DNA from: Shewanella ulleungensis
GTDB taxonomy: Bacteria; Pseudomonadota; Gammaproteobacteria; Enterobacterales; Shewanellaceae
NCBI RefSeq assembly: GCF_014648315.1
Contig: NZ_BMQW01000013.1
Coordinates: 29,634 to 93,633, forward strand
DNA length: 64,000 bases
Direction of reading: 5' to 3'
The position numbers and the translations under genes were made by a program. Under the pieces are notes generated by a model. The model saw only the letters and a list, made by a program, of their open reading frames with translations, was not told the origin of the DNA and did no database searches. Positions 1 through 8,623 of this stretch are shown here, in pieces. Position 1 is the stretch's first letter; every line of letters starts with the position of its first letter.

Positions 1-389
1 CTATGGTGGTGCATGGTGGAATATTAACGGAAGATATATTTAGCGCGATATTACAGATATCACGACATGTTGCAGAGTTAACGCCATCTGAATCGTTATT
101 ACGTGGTATTCCTGCTGGATTTTTTATTGCGGCATTGGTGTGGATGTTACCTTCTGCAAAAGGATCTGAGTTACTGGTCATCATCATGTTTACCTGGTTA
201 ATTGCAGCAGGTGAGTTCACTCATGTTATTGCGGGTTCGAATGAAATATTTACCTTAGTGCTTAATGGGGAGTTAAATTTCTTTACTGCGTGGACACATT
301 ACATTGGCCCAACGTTACTTGGTAATATCATTGGTGGCACAGGCTTGTTTGCAATGTTAGCTTATGGTCAAGTTCGCCAAGAAATGTAG
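1..389 (+). CDS. Formate/nitrite transporter (FNT) family protein, C-terminal part
   Basis: The open frame runs in from before base 1, so only about the last 128 residues are present. They form hydrophobic segments with FNT features: an ESLLRGIPAGF stretch near residue 30, a helix containing WLIAAGEFTHVIAGS, and a final glycine-rich helix (HYIGPTLLGNIIGGTG). These resemble the later part of the FocA/NirC/YfdC fold, a pentameric inner-membrane channel for small anions such as formate or nitrite. The long gap before the HVIAGS segment looks more YfdC-like than FocA-like, but that is an impression. A formate dehydrogenase operon begins about 1.5 kb downstream, so a link to formate is tempting. 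The substrate cannot be read from the fragment. Confidence 0.8.
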   Translation, partial: MVVHGGILTEDIFSAILQISRHVAELTPSESLLRGIPAGFFIAALVWMLPSAKGSELLVIIMFTWLIAAGEFTHVIAGSNEIFTLVLNGELNFFTAWTHYIGPTLLGNIIGGTGLFAMLAYGQVRQEM

Positions 390-482
390 TTCGACAGATG
401 AATTAAACGATGTTGTGTTAGATTTAAGTGGCTGGTATTTTACAGTTTTTATTGGTTTATCATTTCTTTGAGTGAGATAGAT

Positions 483-1475
483 ATGAAGCGTTTTTATTTA
501 GTATTATTGAGCCTATTTACAGTGTTTGCACCTGCATTTGCTGCAGAATCCGTTAAATATAATAAAGAGTTGGATGGGTTTAATTATCCATTTGAGGTAC
601 AGACGTTTAATTTTAACTCGCAAAGCAAAGATTTAGCGATGCGCTATATGGATGTGGGCGCTAAAGACGCTAAGAAAGTTATTGTACTGTTACACGGCAA
701 AAACTTCTCCGGCTACTACTGGGAGCAGGTTGCAAATGATCTACTAGCCAAGGGTTATAGAGTCATTATTCCTGATCAAATTGGCTTTGGTAAATCAACC
801 AAACCGGAGTTTTATCAATACAGTTTTGGTCAATTAGCCTTAAATACTAAGTCGTTATTAGACAGCTTACATATTAATAAGTTTGATCTTGTTGGTCACT
901 CTATGGGTGGTATGTTAGCGACAACTTTTGCGGTTAATTACCCAAGTGCAATTAATAAGCTTATTTTGATTAACCCAATTGGGTTAGAAGATTACAGTCG
1001 ATATGTGCAATTTAAAGACGTTAACTTTTTCTATAAAAATGAGCTAGCCGCCAGTGTCGATAAAGCAAGAAACTACCAAAAAGCCAATTATTACGATGGA
1101 AAATGGTCTGATGAATACGAGAAATTATTAGTGCCCATGCAAGGGATGTTGGCAGGCGAAGATTGGCCTATTGTTGCTTGGAATAATGCATTAACTTACG
1201 GCCCGATTTTTTCAGAAAACGTCGTCGATAGATTTTCGCAAATAACCAGTGAAACGGTACTCATAATCGGTACTCGAGACCAAACTGGCCCTGGTCGCGG
1301 TTGGCTCAAAGAGGGTGTTACTAGAACATTAGGTGATTACAAAAAGCTTGGCGTTAATGCTCATCAGTTAATTAAAGGCTCGACATTAATTGAACTTGAA
1401 GGGCTTGGCCACATGCCGCAAATTGAAGATTATGAAGTCTTTACTAAAGCGTTTAATCAAGCGCTGAGTAAATAA
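483..1475 (+). CDS. Exported alpha/beta hydrolase
   Basis: A 330-residue protein with a signal peptide (MKRFYLVLLSLFTVFAPAFA, cleavage after AFA) followed by an alpha/beta-hydrolase domain. The nucleophile elbow is GHSMGG (Ser at about residue 140). The oxyanion region is LLHGKNFSGYYW, a likely acid lies in GTRDQTGPG, and the catalytic His is in GLGHMPQ near the C-terminus. It should act in the periplasm or outside the cell as an esterase, lipase or similar hydrolase. The substrate is unknown. The ATG at 483 was preferred to a TTG at 468 because it gives a clean signal peptide. A strong terminator follows, so it is probably a single-gene unit. Confidence 0.85.
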   Translation: MKRFYLVLLSLFTVFAPAFAAESVKYNKELDGFNYPFEVQTFNFNSQSKDLAMRYMDVGAKDAKKVIVLLHGKNFSGYYWEQVANDLLAKGYRVIIPDQIGFGKSTKPEFYQYSFGQLALNTKSLLDSLHINKFDLVGHSMGGMLATTFAVNYPSAINKLILINPIGLEDYSRYVQFKDVNFFYKNELAASVDKARNYQKANYYDGKWSDEYEKLLVPMQGMLAGEDWPIVAWNNALTYGPIFSENVVDRFSQITSETVLIIGTRDQTGPGRGWLKEGVTRTLGDYKKLGVNAHQLIKGSTLIELEGLGHMPQIEDYEVFTKAFNQALSK

Positions 1476-1517
1476 CATAACAGGGTTGTTTGACTGAAAA
1501 TAATGGCCAACCTACAG

Positions 1518-1550
1518 ACACCTCGAACTTTAGGGCTCGGGGTGTTTTTT
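1518..1550 (+). terminator. Rho-independent terminator after the hydrolase gene
   Basis: A 9-bp stem (1518-1526 with 1537-1545, one G-U pair) with a 10-nt loop runs into a T tract at 1545-1550. It lies 42 bases after the hydrolase stop codon and isolates that gene from the formate dehydrogenase operon. Confidence 0.85.
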
Positions 1551-1858
1551 ATTAATTAATACCACCCAGAGCTTATGTTCTTATTCATGTTTGATAGCAT
1601 GCTCTGCCGAGCTTTGTCGATTTTACGCAATGTTACTTTTTTAGCCTGTCATCAATGTGATCTATAAGTTATTTCTTGTTATTCGTATCAATAATCTTGC
1701 TCATTCTTAATGTAGATCAACTAATCCTCCTCTTGCCCCTCTTATTATCGCTGCGAAATTTAAATACTGAGCTTAGGCAAGGTGTTACGTTTATTTTTAT
1801 AACAATTATGCAGCATTTGTAGTGTGTTACAGCAAGCATATATTTCGATGGAGATTAC
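1551..1858 (+). promoter_or_regulatory. Upstream regulatory region of the formate dehydrogenase operon, with a half-matched CRP-like site
   Basis: This is about 300 bases without a gene, AT-rich, ahead of the small Tat protein and fdhA. The left half of a CRP site (AATGTGATCTA, 1654-1664) is exact, but the right half (to 1674) is weak. No convincing FNR palindrome (TTGAT-N4-ATCAA) was seen. The position suits the operon promoter, but no clear -10/-35 pair could be fixed. CRP rather than FNR is known to govern much of anaerobic respiration in Shewanella, which makes the half-site worth noting. Confidence 0.35.
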
Positions 1859-2056
1859 ATGAGTAAGCAACAACCTGATCTGAATCGCAGATCTTTGCTG
1901 AAAGCTATCACTATAGGTAGTACAGCAGGCGTCGCGATTGCCGCGACAGGCATTAAGGTTGCCAACGCAACAGAGCAAAGTGCAAGCACTTCTCACATTA
2001 AAGGCTATCAAGAAACAGCCCATATTCGCAGTTATTACGATAGCTTACGCGGCTAG
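1859..2056 (+). CDS. Small twin-arginine protein of the formate dehydrogenase region
   Basis: A 65-residue protein with a twin-arginine signal near the start (NRRSLLKAI, residues 10-18) and a hydrophobic Ala/Gly-rich helix, followed by a short polar tail ending IRSYYDSLRG. This matches the 'formate dehydrogenase region TAT target' family, which sits directly ahead of fdhA in many proteobacteria. Its role is not firmly known. An assembly or export helper, or a small subunit carried with FdhA, are both possible. A purine-rich GGAGAT lies just ahead of the ATG. Only 18 bases separate its stop from fdhA, so the two are co-transcribed. Confidence 0.85.
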   Translation: MSKQQPDLNRRSLLKAITIGSTAGVAIAATGIKVANATEQSASTSHIKGYQETAHIRSYYDSLRG

Positions 2057-2074
2057 TTTAGGAGATTTTAAGCG

Positions 2075-4933
2075 ATGAAATTAACTCGCAAGTCAGATAC
2101 GGCTGCTACCAATAATGCTTCTAATAAGCTTGGTATTAATCGTCGTCAGTTTATGAAGCAAATGGGTGTTGCGACTGGTGGTATTGCCGCAGCGTCTATG
2201 ATGGGTACTGGTATGATCCGCCGCGCTGAAGCGAAAGATGTACCACACAATGCTCCAACAGAAATCAAACGTACAATATGCAGTGCATGTGCCGTGGGTT
2301 GTGGATTATACGCTGAAGTTCAAAATGGTGTATGGACAGGCCAAGAACCAGCATTTGATCATCCATTTAATGCAGGAGGTCATTGTGCTAAAGGTGCTGC
2401 GTTACGTGAGCATGGCCACGGTGAAAAACGTCTAAAATACCCAATGAAATTAGTGGGTGGAAAGTGGAAAAAAATCTCTTGGGATCAAGCTTTTAATGAA
2501 GTTGGTGACAAGATGATGGATATTCGCAATGAGTCTGGTCCAGATTCTGTTTACTTTATGGGGAGCGCTAAGTTTTCGAACGAAGGCTGTTACATGTATC
2601 GTAAACTTGCAGCAATGTGGGGGACAAACAATGTCGACCATTCTGCACGTATTTGTCACTCTACCACGGTAGCCGGTGTTGCTAACACTTGGGGCTATGG
2701 TGCGCAAACGAACTCTTTTAATGATATCCAAAATGCGAATGCAATCTTTTTTATCGGTGCTAATCCTGCTGAGGCGCATCCGGTTGCAATGCAACATATC
2801 TTAATCGCCAAAGAAAAAAATAACGCCAAAATCGTAGTCGTTGATCCGCGTTTCTCACGTACTGCTGCGCATGCTGATCTACATTGCGGTCTACGTCCTG
2901 GTACTGACATTCCATTTATTTACGGGATGTTATGGCACATTTTTGAAAACGGCTGGGAAGATAAAAACTTTATCAAAGAGCGTGTTTTCGAAATGGAATC
3001 AATTCGCGCCGAAGTGAAGAAGTTTCCTCCTAAGGAAGTGGCACACATTACTGGTTGTAGCGAAGACGAAGTCTATCAAGCCGCTAAAATCATGGCAGAA
3101 AACCGTCCAGGTACTGTTATCTGGTGTATGGGGGGAACTCAACATCACGTAGGTAATGCCAACACTCGTGCTTATTGTATTTTACAGCTTGCACTTGGCA
3201 ACATGGGTGTATCTGGCGGTGGTACTAACATTTTCCGTGGCCACGATAACGTGCAAGGTGCGACCGATTTAGGTTTGTTATTTGATAACTTACCAGGTTA
3301 CTACGGATTAACCTCTGGCGCCTGGGACCATTGGACCAACGTTTGGAGTTTAGATTTAAATTGGGTTAAATCGCGTTTTGACCAAAACGAATACTTAGGC
3401 AGTGTACCAATGAATACTCCAGGTATTCCTTGCTCTCGCTGGCACGACGGCGTATTAGAAAACCCTGAAAAATTAGCCCAACGAGATCGTGTGCGAATGG
3501 CTTTCTTTTGGGGGCAGTCAGTTAATACTGAAACTCGTCAATCTGATGTACGCGATGCATTAGATAAACTGGAAACTGTCGTCGTTGTCGATCCATTTCC
3601 TACCATGGCCGGTGTGATGCATCGTCGTCAAGATGGCGTGTATTTATTGCCTGCTGCGACTCAGTTTGAAACTGAAGGTTCAGTGTCAAACTCAGGACGT
3701 AGCCAGCAATGGCGTGAAAAAGTTATTGAGCCTTTATTTGAGTCGAAAACTGACCTTGAAATCATGTATCGCTTATCGCAAAAACTAGGCTTTGATAAAG
3801 AGTACACCAAGCGTATCGCCAAAGATGCTAGCGACATGTTAGTGATTGAAGACATTACTCGAGAAATTAACCGCGGCATGTGGACTATTGGTATGTCTGG
3901 CCAAAGCCCTGAGCGTCTTAAACAACATACCCAAAACTGGGGCTTGTTTAGCAATAAGACCTTAGAAGCGCTTGGTGGCGAGCTTAAAGGCGAAACTTAC
4001 GGTTTACCTTGGCCATGTTGGGGCACGCCAGAGCAGAAACACCCAGGCACCCAAATTTTGTATGACACAAGCAAGCATGTGCTGCAGGGTGGCGGTAACT
4101 TCCGTGCTCGTTATGGTGTTGAATACCTTGGAGAAAATTTATTAGCCGAAGGCAGTTTCTCTTTAGGTTCTGAAATTGAAGATGGTTATCCAGAATTTAC
4201 GGCAGACATGCTTAAACAGCTTGGCTGGTGGGATGATCTCACCACTGAAGAAAAGCAACATGCAGAAGGTCAAAACTGGAAAACCGATATTTCAGGTGGT
4301 ATTCAGCGCGTGGCGATGAAGCATGGTTGTATTCCTTACGGTAACGCAAAAGCACGTTGTATCGTGTGGAACTTCCCTGATCAAGTGCCTATTCACCGCG
4401 AACCGTTATACACGCCGCGTCGCGATCTAGTGTCCAAGTATCCTACTTATAATGACATGCAAGTACACCGTTTGCCGACCTTGTACAAATCGATTCAAGA
4501 GCGTGATAGTTCGGCTAAATATCCACTGGTACTAACATCTGGCCGTTTAGTTGAGTATGAAGGTGGTGGCGAAGAATCACGCTCTAACCCTTGGCTTGCT
4601 GAACTGCAGCAACAAATGTTTGTTGAAATTAGTCCAGCTGATGCAGCTGACCGCGGTTTACGTGATGGTGACACGGTATGGCTTGAAGGTGCTGAGGGTG
4701 GCCGAATTAAGATTAAAGCTATGGTTACGCCACGTGTTAAGCCTGGTGTTACTTGGATGCCATATCACTTTGCCGGTGTTATGCACGGGGAAAGTTTAGC
4801 GGCTAACTATCCAGAAGGCACAGTGCCTTACGTTATCGGTGAATCGGCTAACACTGCATTGACTTATGGTTATGACCCAGTGACTCAAATGCAAGAAACC
4901 AAAGCATCACTTTGTCAGATTGAAAAAGCGTAA
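2075..4933 (+). CDS. fdhA: Formate dehydrogenase, catalytic alpha subunit (Cys type, Tat-exported)
   Basis: A 952-residue member of the bis-molybdopterin guanine dinucleotide (MGD) oxidoreductase family that oxidises formate to CO2 in the periplasm. The Tat signal is at residues 22-28 (NRRQFMK). A [4Fe-4S] motif follows, with Cys69, Cys72, Cys76 and Cys104. The catalytic position aligns with Sec140 of E. coli FdhF in the segment RICHSTTVAG. Here it is Cys194 (codon TGT at 2654-2656) followed by His195, so no selenocysteine is needed. The conserved Arg of the active site appears in GNANTR, and the C-terminal cofactor-binding domain begins around residue 805 (YPLVLTSGR). Molybdenum or tungsten could be the metal. 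The reading frame is intact. It is first of the fdhABC set, 28 bases ahead of fdhB. Confidence 0.95.
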   Translation: MKLTRKSDTAATNNASNKLGINRRQFMKQMGVATGGIAAASMMGTGMIRRAEAKDVPHNAPTEIKRTICSACAVGCGLYAEVQNGVWTGQEPAFDHPFNAGGHCAKGAALREHGHGEKRLKYPMKLVGGKWKKISWDQAFNEVGDKMMDIRNESGPDSVYFMGSAKFSNEGCYMYRKLAAMWGTNNVDHSARICHSTTVAGVANTWGYGAQTNSFNDIQNANAIFFIGANPAEAHPVAMQHILIAKEKNNAKIVVVDPRFSRTAAHADLHCGLRPGTDIPFIYGMLWHIFENGWEDKNFIKERVFEMESIRAEVKKFPPKEVAHITGCSEDEVYQAAKIMAENRPGTVIWCMGGTQHHVGNANTRAYCILQLALGNMGVSGGGTNIFRGHDNVQGATDLGLLFDNLPGYYGLTSGAWDHWTNVWSLDLNWVKSRFDQNEYLGSVPMNTPGIPCSRWHDGVLENPEKLAQRDRVRMAFFWGQSVNTETRQSDVRDALDKLETVVVVDPFPTMAGVMHRRQDGVYLLPAATQFETEGSVSNSGRSQQWREKVIEPLFESKTDLEIMYRLSQKLGFDKEYTKRIAKDASDMLVIEDITREINRGMWTIGMSGQSPERLKQHTQNWGLFSNKTLEALGGELKGETYGLPWPCWGTPEQKHPGTQILYDTSKHVLQGGGNFRARYGVEYLGENLLAEGSFSLGSEIEDGYPEFTADMLKQLGWWDDLTTEEKQHAEGQNWKTDISGGIQRVAMKHGCIPYGNAKARCIVWNFPDQVPIHREPLYTPRRDLVSKYPTYNDMQVHRLPTLYKSIQERDSSAKYPLVLTSGRLVEYEGGGEESRSNPWLAELQQQMFVEISPADAADRGLRDGDTVWLEGAEGGRIKIKAMVTPRVKPGVTWMPYHFAGVMHGESLAANYPEGTVPYVIGESANTALTYGYDPVTQMQETKASLCQIEKA

Positions 4934-4961
4934 TTGCAGTTAAGCTAGGAGAATTGCCAAT

Positions 4962-5531
4962 ATGGCTACAATGAAATTTTTATGTGATACCAAGCGCTGC
5001 ATTGAATGTAATGGCTGTGTCACTGCATGTAAAAACGAAAACGACTCTGCACTAGAGTGGGGTATTCAGCGTCGTCGCGTAGTGACAATTAACGACGGTG
5101 TACCAGGTGAAGCTTCTATTTCAGTGGCGTGTATGCACTGTACTGACGCACCTTGTATGGCGGTATGTCCTACAGATTGTTTCTACCGTACCGAAGACGG
5201 CATCGTACTACACAATAAAGATACCTGTATCGGATGTGGATATTGTTTTTATGCGTGTCCTTTTGGCGCACCTCAGTTTCCACAACAGTCAACGTTTGGT
5301 GGCCGTGGAAAAATGGATAAATGTACTTTCTGCGCGGGCGGCCCTGAAGAAGATCATTCAGAAGCTGAACGTCTCAAATACGGATCTAACCGTATTGCAG
5401 AAGGTAAGTTGCCAATGTGTGCTGAGTTATGTGCAACTAAATCGTTGCTTGCGGGTGATGCCGGTGTGGTATCAAATATCTACCGTGAGCGTGTTGCTTC
5501 TCGTGGGTCTAACAAGGCGATTTGGGGTTAA
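4962..5531 (+). CDS. fdhB: Formate dehydrogenase iron-sulfur subunit
   Basis: A 189-residue four-cluster ferredoxin-like protein that carries electrons from FdhA to the membrane cytochrome. Cys groups are visible in order: CIECNGC-x3-C near the N-terminus (residues 13-23), CMHCTDAPC-x3-C, CIGCGYC-x3-C, and CTFC with a distal CAEL-C pair. Together they make four [4Fe-4S] sites, as in FdnH/HybA-type subunits. It has no signal peptide and no C-terminal anchor helix, so it is probably exported by hitchhiking with FdhA through the Tat system. A GGAG precedes the ATG. fdhC follows after about 80 bases. Confidence 0.95.
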   Translation: MATMKFLCDTKRCIECNGCVTACKNENDSALEWGIQRRRVVTINDGVPGEASISVACMHCTDAPCMAVCPTDCFYRTEDGIVLHNKDTCIGCGYCFYACPFGAPQFPQQSTFGGRGKMDKCTFCAGGPEEDHSEAERLKYGSNRIAEGKLPMCAELCATKSLLAGDAGVVSNIYRERVASRGSNKAIWG

Positions 5532-5611
5532 TTCTCTGTTGCTAAGTTAGTTTCCAAGTGTTGCTAGGTATTCAAGATATTGAGCATCTAGCGACATCAA
5601 AAGGATGTAAC

Positions 5612-6583
5612 ATGAAAAAAATACTAATCGCGTTATCTGTAGCGCTGAGTTTACTATTTTGTGGTTTTGCCCTGGCAAATACCGCAGAAGAGCCAAGTTC
5701 AGCCAATGAGCTAATGTGGACGCAGGTAAAAGAGGGGGCTCAAGGCGTTACTACGTCTAAAGGCCAGGCTCATAACCAGCTAATTAATACCTACGATATG
5801 CGTGTTTTTCAGCTACGTAGCGATTTACTAGCACCCGCCATTATGGCTGCGTTGTTCGGCATGATTATCGTGTTTGTGTTGTTTATTAAAGTAAATGGCA
5901 TTTCAAAATTACACGGTGGTTTTTCTGGAAAAATGGTACATCGTTGGTCAAAGTTTGATGTCAGTATTCACTGGTTGGGTGCAATACCTTGCTTATTACT
6001 GATTTTAACCGGGTTAACTTTGTTAGCGGGCCGTTTCTTTTTCCACCCATATTTGAGTGAAGGCTTGTGGGCTGGATTAATTAATGCCGCTAAATTAGTG
6101 CATGACTACATGGCTATTCCATTTATGTTCGGTTGGTTACTAATGACCGTACTTTGGGCTAAAAATCAAATGCCAAAAATGTACGACATCAAGTGGATGA
6201 TCGTTGTGGGTGGTTATATTAATTTTGGTCCATTTAAAGGTAAACACCCTGACGCAGGATTTGCTAACGCCGGTGAAAAATTATGGTTTTGGACGTTTGC
6301 GCTATTTGGTCTAGTGATTTGTGCCTCAGGCATGTTGTTACTGTTCCCAAATATATTTGAACCAAGCCGTACCTTGAGCTTAATAGCTTTAGTGCTTCAC
6401 TCTGTGAGCGCCATTATCATTACAGCATTCTCTATCGTGCATATCTTTATGGCGACAGTTATGTCTGAAGGCGGTATGGAGTGCATGGTATCTGGCTACT
6501 GCGACGAAAACTGGGCCACACAACATCACAATTTGTGGTTTGATGAGATCAAACAAAATGGCACCTTAACTTACAAAAAGTAA
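5612..6583 (+). CDS. fdhC: Formate dehydrogenase cytochrome b561 gamma subunit
   Basis: A 323-residue membrane cytochrome b that anchors the complex and passes electrons to the quinone pool. The start at 5612 is supported by AAGGATG ahead of it and by a signal peptide (MKKILIALSVALSLLFCGFALA). A periplasmic stretch and a transmembrane helix (about residues 73-93) come next. The cytochrome b561 core begins at HRWSKFDVSIHWLGA, with His residues for heme b there, in KLVHDYMAIP and in the last helices (LHSVSA, SIVHIF). The long N-terminal periplasmic extension before the first helix is typical of this gamma type and absent in E. coli FdnI. A longer upstream frame (from 5558) lacks a ribosome site and is not preferred. 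Confidence 0.93.
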   Translation: MKKILIALSVALSLLFCGFALANTAEEPSSANELMWTQVKEGAQGVTTSKGQAHNQLINTYDMRVFQLRSDLLAPAIMAALFGMIIVFVLFIKVNGISKLHGGFSGKMVHRWSKFDVSIHWLGAIPCLLLILTGLTLLAGRFFFHPYLSEGLWAGLINAAKLVHDYMAIPFMFGWLLMTVLWAKNQMPKMYDIKWMIVVGGYINFGPFKGKHPDAGFANAGEKLWFWTFALFGLVICASGMLLLFPNIFEPSRTLSLIALVLHSVSAIIITAFSIVHIFMATVMSEGGMECMVSGYCDENWATQHHNLWFDEIKQNGTLTYKK

Positions 6584-6605
6584 ATTAATGCCATATCACC
6601 TGTTA

Positions 6606-6640
6606 AACACCTTATTGGGCAACTGATAAGGTGTTTTTAT
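6606..6640 (+). terminator. Terminator of the formate dehydrogenase operon
   Basis: A perfect 10-bp stem (AACACCTTAT at 6606-6615 with ATAAGGTGTT at 6626-6635), a 10-nt loop and a T-rich tail sit 23 bases after the fdhC stop. Confidence 0.9.
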
Positions 6641-6768
6641 TTATGCCTAAGAAAGAGGCTTCATCATTATTGATTAATAATGGCTTTATGCACTATCTTG
6701 AAACACTGCGTATCGCACAAACCATTAACTTTCCGGGTAAACGATATTTTTAAGGGAGAAGCAAGCAT

Positions 6769-7155
6769 ATGGATTATGTTTATTTAGCTTATCTGCATTT
6801 AGCCACGGTGGTGCCGGCTTTTTTGATTGGTACCTATTTACTGCTCGTCAAAAAAGGGACGCCTAAACACAAATCATTAGGTAAAATTTATATGCTGTCG
6901 ATGTTGTTTACCGCCATGGTGTCTTTGTTTATGCCTGCGCAATTAGGCTCGCTATTTTTTAATCATTTTGGTTACATACATTTACTCAGCCTATTAACAC
7001 TTTACGCGGTACCAGCGGGGTATTTTTATATTAGAAAAGGTAATGTTAATGGCCATAAACGCAGCATGATTGTGTTGTATTGCGGAGGGTTAATTGTTGC
7101 GGGAACATTTGCGGTTATGCCGGGTCGGTTATTACATAGTTGGTTAGTGGGATAA
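6769..7155 (+). CDS. DUF2306 family membrane protein
   Basis: A 128-residue protein with four hydrophobic helices. The loop KKGTPKHKSLGKIYM between helices 1 and 2 and the HKRSM segment before the last helix resemble the His/Gly signature of the DUF2306 inner-membrane family. The function of the family is unknown. A good ribosome site (AAGGGAGAAG) precedes the ATG. The acetyltransferase gene starts 13 bases after its stop, so the two are probably one transcript. Confidence 0.75.
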   Translation: MDYVYLAYLHLATVVPAFLIGTYLLLVKKGTPKHKSLGKIYMLSMLFTAMVSLFMPAQLGSLFFNHFGYIHLLSLLTLYAVPAGYFYIRKGNVNGHKRSMIVLYCGGLIVAGTFAVMPGRLLHSWLVG

Positions 7156-7167
7156 AGAGAGGGCATT

Positions 7168-7611
7168 ATGACTTACCAATTTATTGAAGGTACGGTAGAC
7201 GATATCGTCGCGGTACTTGCATTCGTACCTGAGTTTGGCAATAGCATTAAGGCAACCACAATTGCCGAGCGTCTTGCAGGTAAAAGCGCTTTAATTTTAG
7301 TGGCTAAGTACAATAAAACGCCTATTGGTTTTAAAGTGGGCTACTCGCTCAATCATGATGAGTTTTACAGTTGGCTTGGCGGTGTTACACCACAGCACAG
7401 AGAAATGAAAGTCGCTTCTCAGTTGCGCCAGATGCAAGAGTCTTGGGCTGTTGCGCAAGGATTTAAAGCGATTAAGGTTAAGTCCATGAATCAGTTTCCC
7501 AACATGTTACATATGCTTATTGCCAGTGGTTATCATATCTGTGGTTATGACAATAATGGTTCAACAATGAATAGCAAAATCGCCTTTATAAAAAACATCG
7601 CACAGGCATAA
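7168..7611 (+). CDS. GNAT-family N-acetyltransferase
   Basis: A 147-residue single-domain GNAT fold. The central strands carry GFKVGYSLNHDEFYSWLGGVTP, followed by the acetyl-CoA loop HREMKVASQLRQMQE and helix. That loop is degenerate: the usual RxxGxG/A reads REMKVA, so the middle Gly is replaced by Lys. Either CoA binding is altered or the family tolerates the change. The substrate is unknown. GAGAGGG precedes the ATG. It is paired with the DUF2306 gene 13 bases upstream. Confidence 0.75.
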   Translation: MTYQFIEGTVDDIVAVLAFVPEFGNSIKATTIAERLAGKSALILVAKYNKTPIGFKVGYSLNHDEFYSWLGGVTPQHREMKVASQLRQMQESWAVAQGFKAIKVKSMNQFPNMLHMLIASGYHICGYDNNGSTMNSKIAFIKNIAQA

Positions 7612-7723
7612 GATTCATCTCTTAATGGTATGACTTCTGTGCATGATGATATTTATTGCTGCTCGGTTTTAACTTGCTCATGTAGAATGCCGTTATTGCG
7701 TTTTTAATTTTTGGGCTTTTTCT

Positions 7724-8593
7724 ATGCAAATCAATCGTGTACTTCTAATCGCAGTCGGTAGTGTATTGCTGGCAATGGTGACGATTCAGTCTGGTGCCTC
7801 ATTAGCAAAACAACTTTTCCCTATTGTAGGGCCAGAAGGTACCACGGCGTTACGTTTAGGCTTTGCTGCTGCAGTATTGTGGTTAGTATTCCGTCCTTGG
7901 CGTGCACTGCCTAAGGGCCGTGATTGGCAAAGCATTATTATTTATGGGCTGTTCCTTGGTGGAATGAATATTTTATTTTATCTGGCTATTGAACGTATCC
8001 CCCTAGGAATTGCCGTCGCTCTAGAATTTACCGGGCCTTTAGCTGTGGCATTATTTAGCTCTAAGCGTAAAAGTGATTTGTTTTGGGTTGCTTGCGCCAT
8101 AGCAGGAATTTTGTTGCTGATGCCAAGCTTGTCTAGTGCACAAGGGCTTGATTTAGTCGGTGCATTAATGGCTTTAGGCGCTGGAGCTTGTTGGGCCGGG
8201 TATATTTTATTTGGTACTCGTACAGGCAAGCAAGCCTCTGGTGGTATTACTGTTGCGTTAGGGATGACTGTCGCTGCAGTGGTATTGGTCCCAGTGGGGG
8301 CTGTTACCCAAGGTTTAGCGTTGCTGAGCTGGGATGTGTTGCCACTTGGCTTATTAGTTGGGGTGTTATCAAGTGCATTACCCTATTCATTAGAGATGGT
8401 CGCGCTGCGTAATATGCCCACTCAGACCTTTAGTGTACTTATGAGTTTAGAGCCGGCAATTGCTGCCTTGGCTGGATTTGTTATTTTAAGTGAGCAATTA
8501 ACCGTACTTCAGTGGTCTGCAATTGGTTTAGTGATACTTGCTTCAATAGGAAGTAGCTTCACCCCTAAAAAAGCAGTCGAGATGGGTGTGTAG
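7724..8593 (+). CDS. rhtA: RhtA-type threonine/homoserine exporter (EamA family)
   Basis: A 289-residue ten-helix EamA/DMT transporter. Long identical blocks to E. coli RhtA are recognisable: IQSGASLAKQLFP near the N-terminus, PLGIAVALEFTGPLAVALFSS in the middle, LMALGAGACW, and ALPYSLEM-ALRNMPT-TF toward the end. It should export threonine, homoserine and related amino acids across the inner membrane by proton antiport. The ATG at 7724 follows only a weak ribosome site. A small multidrug resistance gene follows 30 bases later, so the two exporters may share a transcript. Confidence 0.9.
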   Translation: MQINRVLLIAVGSVLLAMVTIQSGASLAKQLFPIVGPEGTTALRLGFAAAVLWLVFRPWRALPKGRDWQSIIIYGLFLGGMNILFYLAIERIPLGIAVALEFTGPLAVALFSSKRKSDLFWVACAIAGILLLMPSLSSAQGLDLVGALMALGAGACWAGYILFGTRTGKQASGGITVALGMTVAAVVLVPVGAVTQGLALLSWDVLPLGLLVGVLSSALPYSLEMVALRNMPTQTFSVLMSLEPAIAALAGFVILSEQLTVLQWSAIGLVILASIGSSFTPKKAVEMGV

Positions 8594-8623
8594 CATTATT
8601 TTTGTTAGCTTATGGTATGTAAA

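Noticed and set aside
1760..2023. Reverse-strand open frame over the small Tat protein
   Set aside because: It is rich in Cys and Leu with no motif, and the plus-strand frame has a clear Tat signal and operon context.
2450..2797. Reverse-strand open frame inside fdhA
   Set aside because: It is fully embedded in fdhA and its composition is only a by-product of that gene.
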